Below are positions 24,524 through 29,346 of a stretch of 29,346 nt of DNA, one piece after another. The translations under genes were made by a program, and so were the position numbers. The notes below the pieces were generated by a model that was not told the origin of the DNA, did no database searches, and saw nothing but the letters and a program-made list of their open reading frames with translations. Each line of letters starts with the position of its first letter. Within the stretch, counting starts at the first letter, position 1. Source of the stretch: Candidatus Geocrenenecus sp. JGI 0000106-J15 (GTDB lineage Archaea > Thermoproteota > Nitrososphaeria_A > Caldarchaeales > Wolframiiraptoraceae); NCBI GenBank assembly GCA_000405685.1, contig ASPF01000025.1:1-29346 (forward strand), written 5' to 3'.

Positions 24524-24527
24524 TATC

Positions 24528-25313
24528 ATGCAGGCAAACCAGATCCCTTCATGGGTTCCTGAAAAGTCGAGGAAACTGATCTGGAAGATAGCATCTGCGC
24601 TTAAAGAGCTTGGATACAGCGAGGGACCCATGCTCTGGGACGCTGCAAGACGTATGGCCATTACGCCAGCCCTGACCGAAGACATGTTTGCATACATCGC
24701 AGCTGGAAAGCCGAAAGTTGAAGCGGGACAGCCGAGTCCCCGCATGCTCTCGAGACAACTTCCAGGAAACTACACAGTAGCATCCCTCATGCTAGATCTT
24801 GGACTGAGCCCTGCAGGCGCCTTCCTACTAGGTGCAGAACTAGTAAACAATACTCCAGCCGCCTTAAAGATGATAGAGAAAATGATCGAGGAAGGTTACT
24901 GCATAATGCTTCCAGACGGAAAGAGAGCTCTAGTCTATCCACCAATCTCAGAAAAATATCCGTCATGTCCTAACTGCGGCATGAGATGGATAAGGAAATA
25001 TGAGAACTGCCCCACATGCGGATACAACGAGAAATACAAGCAGATCGACCTCGGCCAGCTTCCAGAAAGTGTAAAAGAGATGATCAGAAAAGAGCTATTG
25101 GGGGATATAAGTAAAGGCCCAGACCAGACAGAGAAATGCCCCTCTTGCGGTGCACCCATAAAAGCTGGGGATAAAATCTGTGAGACCTGCGGTGCGACGG
25201 TTAAGCAACCTGTCCAGCGAAGATCCGCACCTCGATTCTGCGAAAAATGTGGAGCAAAGCTACGGAAGGGTGCAAGATTCTGTGAAATGTGTGGTGCGCC
25301 TGTCCGTGCCTAG
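24528..25313 (+). CDS. Triple zinc-ribbon protein, partner of the metallopeptidase
   Basis: A 261-residue protein with no family I can name. The N-terminal 125 residues are helical and basic-acidic (for example MQANQIPSWVPEKSRKLIWK). Then come three zinc ribbons of C-x2-C-x10-C-x2-C spacing: C147/C150/C161/C164, C204/C207/C218/C221 and C238/C241/C252/C255; the last two resemble DZANK/zinc-ribbon pairs. I chose the ATG at 24528, preceded by an SD-like AGGTGA that overlaps the previous stop, since the open frame further upstream lies inside the metallopeptidase gene. The 4-base gap shows co-translation with that gene. Zinc ribbons usually bind nucleic acid or protein; either fits a regulatory partner. 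Confidence 0.75.
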   Translation: MQANQIPSWVPEKSRKLIWKIASALKELGYSEGPMLWDAARRMAITPALTEDMFAYIAAGKPKVEAGQPSPRMLSRQLPGNYTVASLMLDLGLSPAGAFLLGAELVNNTPAALKMIEKMIEEGYCIMLPDGKRALVYPPISEKYPSCPNCGMRWIRKYENCPTCGYNEKYKQIDLGQLPESVKEMIRKELLGDISKGPDQTEKCPSCGAPIKAGDKICETCGATVKQPVQRRSAPRFCEKCGAKLRKGARFCEMCGAPVRA

Positions 25314-25513
25314 AAAGCATTCAGTGTAGACCAGCTACTTCACGTTAATCTTTACGCTCTGAGTATATTTTTCAACCAGCCAACAGCAGCTGGATATCTA
25401 GCATTAATGGCAGGTATAGAAACTGGTCTTAAATGTATCTTAGATGTGTATATCATTTCATATTTTTATGTTAATCTTCTCTGTGACTACGGGGATATCT
25501 ATAATACTTAAGG
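25314..25513 (+). other. In-frame open extension after the zinc-ribbon stop
   Basis: After the TAG that ends the zinc-ribbon gene the same frame stays open for 66 codons to a TAA at 25511-25513, reading KAFSVDQLLHVNLYALSIFF and on through NQPTAAGYLALMAGIETGLK to YGDIYNT. It has no good start or ribosome-binding site of its own. It may be a remnant of a longer protein, a relic gene, or chance. Confidence 0.4.
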
Positions 25514-25550
25514 CTGTAATAGATCCTTTGACCGGGATAAGTGGTAGGTC

Positions 25551-26444
25551 ATGGATGATGCTGGATTAGATGCTTTAAGAAGAGCTGGTAGGATAGCAAG
25601 GAAAGTTAGAGAAAAATCTCTAAGTATTGTTAGAGAAGGTGTAAGCTTGATCGATGTATGTAGTCTTCTTGAAGGGTTGATTCTAGATGAAGGTGCTAAG
25701 CCAGCTTTCCCATGTAATATCTGTATAAACGATGTAGCTGCACATTATACACCTACAATAGGAGATAGATCAATAATTCCTCCTAGATCTCTTGTTAAAA
25801 TAGATATAGGTGTATGCGTTGATGGTTATATCGCTGATACTGCTATAACTATATCCCTGGATTCATATTTACAGCCAATAGTTGAAGCAGTTAACACTGC
25901 ATTACTTGAAGCTGTGAAGATCATTAAACCTGGTGTGCAAACCTCTACTATAGGAGGGGTTATCCAGCGTGTTATCACTAGTAGAGGATTTAAACCTATA
26001 AGGAATCTAACAGGTCATGAGATTACTAGATATAATCTACATGCAGGTCTCTCTATACCTAATATCCAGATAGCGAGAGGTGAGAAGCTCGAATTAAACC
26101 ATGTATACGCTATAGAGCCTTTTGCAACAATGAGTGATGGTGGAGGAGAAGTAGTCTCATCAAATACTACTACGATCTATAGATTAAATGTTGGAAAGTT
26201 TAAACTTGAGAAGCTTGAAGAAGAAAGAAAGCTTCTAGAATTCATCTATGAAAGATTCAACGGTCTACCATATACGCCTAGATGGATACCTGACTTCGAG
26301 AAGCTTAGTAAAATACATGATAAGATTGTTAGGCTGGGAAAGATCTATTCATATCCTGTATTAGTTGAAAGAAAAGGTAGGCCTGTATCTCAAGCTGAGC
26401 ATACAGTAATAGTCACAGAAAAAGGATGTGAGGTCATTACCTAG
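25551..26444 (+). CDS. map: Methionine aminopeptidase, type II
   Basis: A 297-residue metallopeptidase that removes the initiator Met from nascent proteins. The pita-bread ligands are all present: D85 and D96 (KIDIGVCVDGYIADTA), H156 (TGHEI), E189 (IEPFAT) and E283 (QAEHT), with H65 in the substrate site (AAHYTP). The insert of about 60 residues between H156 and the C terminus marks type II, the archaeal/eukaryotic form, and the length matches P. furiosus-type enzymes. SD-like GGTAGG sits just before the ATG. Confidence 0.95.
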   Translation: MDDAGLDALRRAGRIARKVREKSLSIVREGVSLIDVCSLLEGLILDEGAKPAFPCNICINDVAAHYTPTIGDRSIIPPRSLVKIDIGVCVDGYIADTAITISLDSYLQPIVEAVNTALLEAVKIIKPGVQTSTIGGVIQRVITSRGFKPIRNLTGHEITRYNLHAGLSIPNIQIARGEKLELNHVYAIEPFATMSDGGGEVVSSNTTTIYRLNVGKFKLEKLEEERKLLEFIYERFNGLPYTPRWIPDFEKLSKIHDKIVRLGKIYSYPVLVERKGRPVSQAEHTVIVTEKGCEVIT

Positions 26445-26505
26445 ACAATTGAACCTTTCTCCCCTAAACCTAGAACTTGTCGATCATAGAAATAAGTAGA
26501 TTTAG

Positions 26506-27849
26506 CTATTCTTGTTTTTCTAGGATAGCCCACTTAACTCCTTTTCCTAAATGCTTCGTCTTCTCCCAGAAAACTTCTTTAAATATTTCTTGGTAGAATG
26601 CTCTTAATGCTGCGAGCGGCATCATAAAATTCATGTAGTATATCATGTGAGGGATATACTTAACCAAAGTTTTCGCCGTGCCTATTTTTTCCAATATTGC
26701 TCCAGCTATCCATGTGTAATAGTAGATAACATTAAAAGAGAGAGGAAGTATTACCCACCATGGGAAAAGGTCTACTGTTAGTTTAAAAGGAACTATACCC
26801 AGATATTCAAGTGACCAGTATATCGTCATACTGTATGCAACCCAATTTAAGACAACGATTAATGGAGCGATAAGCATAAAGATTATAGATAAAGTATTGA
26901 TGAACCCTATCCTCCTTGTTACCGAAGGTACAGAAAGCATAATTAGATATTTTATGAGACTCTGTATCCACCCTCTAAACCATCTAGTTCTCTGTCTTAG
27001 CCAAGCCTTGAAATTTGTAGGAGCTTCTTCCCAATGTCTTGCATCTATGACTATCGTCCTCCTCTTAGATAGATAGAATCTTATTGCTACCTCGGCGTCT
27101 TCAGCTAGATTTAATGGATCCCATCTACCGATTTCTCTTATCAGAGATGCTTTAAAGTAGTTTCCAGTCCCACCTAATGGTGTGTATAAACCTAGTTTTG
27201 ATCTTCCATTAAGCATCACCCTAAACCATCCTGCATACTCCATTGAAAACATCTTCGTTATCCAGTTATCTTCTTGGTTACTTATACGTAGGATTACCTG
27301 TACAGATTCTATGTTGTAGTTCTCAATTGCAGATGCAACCTTCAAGAATGTATCATGCTCAGGTATATCTTCTACATCTATGATACCTATTATTTCCCCT
27401 GTACATAGAGAGAGTGAATCGTTTAATGCACTAGGCTTTGTGGCGAAGTATGCTCTCCTAACCAATGGTTTAACATTTCTTGGGTAGAGCTGAGAGTACC
27501 ATGTTGCTATTCTCTCTCCTACAGGATCCTCTGTTACAATTACTATTTCCTTGCTATCTCTCGGATATTCTATATGGTTTAAGCAGACATCAATCGTTCT
27601 AGAAAGGATCGGCTCATCCCTGGCTGGTAGTATGAGAGAAATCTTAGAATGTCTCCGTGGATTTACTCCAGGATTAAAAGGTCTCTTTAACCCATATGTT
27701 ATAATTATGATGTGGTAAACTCCCCATAAAGTGTAGATTAATGTGAGGCTATAAGCAATAAATAGGAGTGATGGTTTAGGGAGTATAATTAAGGCTAATA
27801 GTAGTATCGAGACAGAGGCTAAGAAGACTATGGGTCTAGTTCTCATCAT
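26506..27849 (-). CDS. Membrane-embedded GT2 glycosyltransferase
   Basis: A 447-residue processive-type family 2 glycosyltransferase. Two N-terminal membrane segments (8-50) precede a cytoplasmic GT-A domain: KISLILPARDEP (69-80), VTEDP, IGIIDVEDIPEHD (155-166), GGTGNYFKASLI, NLAEDAEVAIRF with E250-D251, and RQRTRW (285-290), the Q-x2-RW acceptor motif shared with BcsA and related synthases. Two or three more membrane helices follow (about 315-405). Such enzymes extend glycans or glycosylate lipids for the envelope, using a nucleotide sugar. It overlaps the upstream TackOD1 gene by 14 bases, a tight coupling. Confidence 0.9.
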   Translation of the reverse strand: MMRTRPIVFLASVSILLLALIILPKPSLLFIAYSLTLIYTLWGVYHIIIITYGLKRPFNPGVNPRRHSKISLILPARDEPILSRTIDVCLNHIEYPRDSKEIVIVTEDPVGERIATWYSQLYPRNVKPLVRRAYFATKPSALNDSLSLCTGEIIGIIDVEDIPEHDTFLKVASAIENYNIESVQVILRISNQEDNWITKMFSMEYAGWFRVMLNGRSKLGLYTPLGGTGNYFKASLIREIGRWDPLNLAEDAEVAIRFYLSKRRTIVIDARHWEEAPTNFKAWLRQRTRWFRGWIQSLIKYLIMLSVPSVTRRIGFINTLSIIFMLIAPLIVVLNWVAYSMTIYWSLEYLGIVPFKLTVDLFPWWVILPLSFNVIYYYTWIAGAILEKIGTAKTLVKYIPHMIYYMNFMMPLAALRAFYQEIFKEVFWEKTKHLGKGVKWAILEKQE

Positions 27850-28813
27850 TCATAACTACACTATGTAGAGAGGTAAGCTCTCGTATAATCTTATCTTTCG
27901 AACTCTCTAAATCATCTATTTTTATTATTTTAATCTTCTCTGGATTCAGTATCTTCTCAAGCTCAGGTTTAAAATCAGAAGGTAAAATTAAGAACATAAT
28001 TGAGTTTGGTACGTCTACAGCTTCGATCACCATCATGAATGGGTATCTCTCATCTATTTCTCCACTTAAGCCAAATTCTACAATTATAGATGGGCTACCA
28101 TCAATAAATATCGGTATGGTGTATGTTGTTCCACTTATACCTTTAACGTGCTTAAATCCTTCAGCTCTTAGACCATGTAATGTAAGTTCTCTAACTAAGT
28201 CTTCTACAACATTATAGATTGGCAGTAGCTTCTTAATCTCATTCGATAACTTGTAGATTGGATATTTCTTAATCGTTAATTCATCTACTTTATTTTTATG
28301 TCCTTTCTCACAGATTAACCAGATTAACGGTATCTGGAAGATCGATCTACAATCTCTGCAGATATAGCCGAAGCCTGGTCTACCATAATCGATCCCAACT
28401 CTCTTTAATTCTTTCCCACATTTTGGGCATCTATACAGCCTCGACTGGCTCTGCATAAATTCTTCTTCTGAACCCATATAGTTACAATCATAGTGTACCA
28501 TTAACTCTTTCTTCTCAATGTTGTTTGAGCTGCAGTCAGGGCAGACTATCAATGGTCGGATGCAGACATCCTCACATATATTGCATGCTGGTAGAGAAAC
28601 ATCTTTCACTACTTCTATGTAGCCTCTTTCTAGATAGTATTTCATCTTCTCCTCGGGTACTTCTATACCGAATAAGTCATAAACTACACCCAGCCCTTGC
28701 CTAATCTCTGGTTTAAACTCTACATCCCTATTTTCAGTTGTCGCTCTATATGCTGATGAAAAGAAATGCTTATCGAGAGACTCCGCCCAATGGTATATCT
28801 TTGATACCTCCAA
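27836..28813 (-). CDS. TackOD1-type zinc-finger protein, coupled to the glycosyltransferase
   Basis: A 325-residue protein. Its central part matches the TackOD1 (Thaumarchaeal output domain) pattern: LPACNIC (C77, C80), CPDCSS (C91, C94), VHYDCNYMGSEEEF (H107, C110), YRCPKCGKELKRVGIDYGRPG (C129, C132) and ICRDC-x3-FQIP (C152, C155), enough for two zinc sites. The C-terminal 150 residues form an alpha/beta domain with no motif I know. TackOD1 domains are found as outputs of archaeal signal-transduction proteins, but no receiver or sensor domain is visible here. It starts at TTG 28813, GGAGGT being its next codons, with a TATA-like box 28 bases upstream. Its stop lies inside the GT2 start, so it may regulate glycan synthesis. 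Confidence 0.8.
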   Translation of the reverse strand: MEVSKIYHWAESLDKHFFSSAYRATTENRDVEFKPEIRQGLGVVYDLFGIEVPEEKMKYYLERGYIEVVKDVSLPACNICEDVCIRPLIVCPDCSSNNIEKKELMVHYDCNYMGSEEEFMQSQSRLYRCPKCGKELKRVGIDYGRPGFGYICRDCRSIFQIPLIWLICEKGHKNKVDELTIKKYPIYKLSNEIKKLLPIYNVVEDLVRELTLHGLRAEGFKHVKGISGTTYTIPIFIDGSPSIIVEFGLSGEIDERYPFMMVIEAVDVPNSIMFLILPSDFKPELEKILNPEKIKIIKIDDLESSKDKIIRELTSLHSVVMNDEN

Positions 28814-28834
28814 ATATAAGATACAATATGCTAA

Positions 28835-28846
28835 GACATATAAATT
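28835..28846 (-). promoter_or_regulatory. TATA-box promoter of the TackOD1-GT2 operon
   Basis: GAATTTATATGT on the minus strand, centred about 28 bases before TTG 28813, as for a leaderless transcript. Confidence 0.45.
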
Positions 28847-28970
28847 CTTAACGCTACCTTACAATATTGTTTTTACTTTTCTGCACCAGAGTAGCGGATG
28901 ACTGCAAAAATGTTAATTATAAAATAGTGTTTAGATGCGCCTCTTTGCAGATCTGTAATTCTTGGAGATA

Positions 28971-29183
28971 CTATTTCTCTCTTTCTTTTAGTTGTCTATC
29001 TTCCACGTATATTCCTGTTATAAACATCTTGCTTGAACCGCATTTCGGGCATTTCTCTTCTACTTCTTTGAAGACATAGTCTCCGTCTCTAAATGGTCTA
29101 GAGTTCTCAGTATTACATGAGAAGCACGTTAGATGCGTTAACGGCTGGATAAATTCTCTAAATTGCGGTCTCTGTGGAAACAT
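28971..29183 (-). CDS. Small zinc-ribbon protein (70 aa)
   Basis: A 70-residue protein with one zinc ribbon, C20-x2-C23 (LTCFSC) and C45-x2-C48 (KCPKCGS), separated by a 21-residue insert. A strand (FITGIYV) and a charged tail follow. No further identity can be claimed; single ribbons of this kind occur in archaeal transcription and ribosome-associated proteins. It lies upstream of the TackOD1 gene in the same direction with a 157-base gap. Confidence 0.65.
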   Translation of the reverse strand: MFPQRPQFREFIQPLTHLTCFSCNTENSRPFRDGDYVFKEVEEKCPKCGSSKMFITGIYVEDRQLKEREK

Positions 29184-29264
29184 TACCCATACACTCTCTA
29201 CATAGACAGACTTGGCTACTAATATACTTTGGATTATGCTCTTTTATAAAGTGGTTAAAAATGT

Positions 29265-29346
29265 CTATGTTATTCCTATTCCTACTGAGTTTCCTATTCC
29301 TGCAACGATAACCGTGCCTCCTTCCTCTATCTTCTCTGTGATTATC
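29265..29346 (-). CDS. 3' end of a gene cut by the window edge
   Basis: The last codons read IITEKIEEGGTVIVAGIGNS followed by VGIGIT and a TAG at 29265-29267. The Gly-rich ending resembles what I recall of an archaeal DUF1512-type C terminus, but the piece is too short for identification. Confidence 0.5.
   Translation of the reverse strand, partial: IITEKIEEGGTVIVAGIGNSVGIGIT

Noticed and set aside
24351..24527. Upstream extension of the zinc-ribbon gene (a 59-codon open stretch before ATG 24528)
   Set aside because: It lies wholly inside the metallopeptidase gene in another frame, and ATG 24528 has an SD-like AGGTGA and a 4-base gap from the previous stop.
25311..25313. TAG read as pyrrolysine
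   Set aside because: No Pyl machinery or Pyl-dependent family is visible, and the zinc-ribbon protein ends naturally after the last CGAP motif.
1..29346. CRISPR array
   Set aside because: No regularly spaced repeats seen anywhere; the only tandem repeats are the 13-bp duplication and the acidic-stalk codons.

Overview
The window looks like a piece of an archaeal chromosome from a TACK-lineage (Thermoproteota-like) thermophile. The evidence is ribosomal protein S26e, a TackOD1-type zinc-finger protein, an archaeal type II methionine aminopeptidase, archaeal TrpRS, a Tes-type radical SAM protein, and an intron-containing tRNA-Tyr whose junction folds as a canonical bulge-helix-bulge. Many genes have an A/T-rich TATA-like box about 23-30 bases before the start codon, as expected for leaderless archaeal transcripts. 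TTG and GTG starts are common. Base composition is mostly AT-rich. I cannot name the genus.

Region by region: 66-1654 (minus) is a fixC-fixX pair, an ETF:quinone oxidoreductase and its ferredoxin, with no fixAB in view. 1945-4150 (minus) holds an SDR oxidoreductase, an F420-dependent Mer-like reductase and an overlapping 89-residue unknown. 4298-4915 is a decayed DDE transposase. 5032-6541 is an ACR3 arsenite permease with different composition, followed by an iron-sulfur protein gene that has decayed by frameshift, nonsense codon and a 13-base tandem duplication. 6583-8797 holds a divergent LarA-like protein and, convergent to it, a site-2 protease. After a gene-free AT-rich stretch (8798-9302) come RimI, S26e and a fused double-ThyX-like protein (plus), then a PPP phosphatase, succinyl-CoA synthetase (sucCD) and an MscS channel (minus), heme O synthase and an unknown protein (plus), a nitroreductase and a Tes-like radical SAM enzyme (minus). 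The tRNA-Tyr gene follows at 19406.

19548-20091 (minus) is a two-gene unit: a very small protein gene overlapping a retropepsin-fold protein whose catalytic Asp appears as Asn. Then come a membrane-anchored secreted-face protein, trpS, and a second decayed transposase. Next is an unusual two-gene unit (22859-25313): a single-pass membrane protein with a cytoplasmic HExxH domain, followed after a 4-base gap by a protein with three zinc ribbons. Its composition differs from its neighbours and it sits just downstream of the transposase relic and a hairpin terminator. This is my best candidate for an undescribed system. The window ends with methionine aminopeptidase (plus), then a GT2 glycosyltransferase coupled to a TackOD1 protein, a small zinc-ribbon protein and the 3' end of one more gene (all minus).

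Metabolically the genes fit a respiring or flavin/F420-using heterotroph: electrons from acyl-CoA or similar donors to quinone (FixCX), TCA cycle (SucCD), heme O for a heme-copper oxidase (CtaB), and C1-tetrahydropterin chemistry (Mer). That integration is inference. The accessory character of the window is concentrated at 4298-6541 and 22368-25550.
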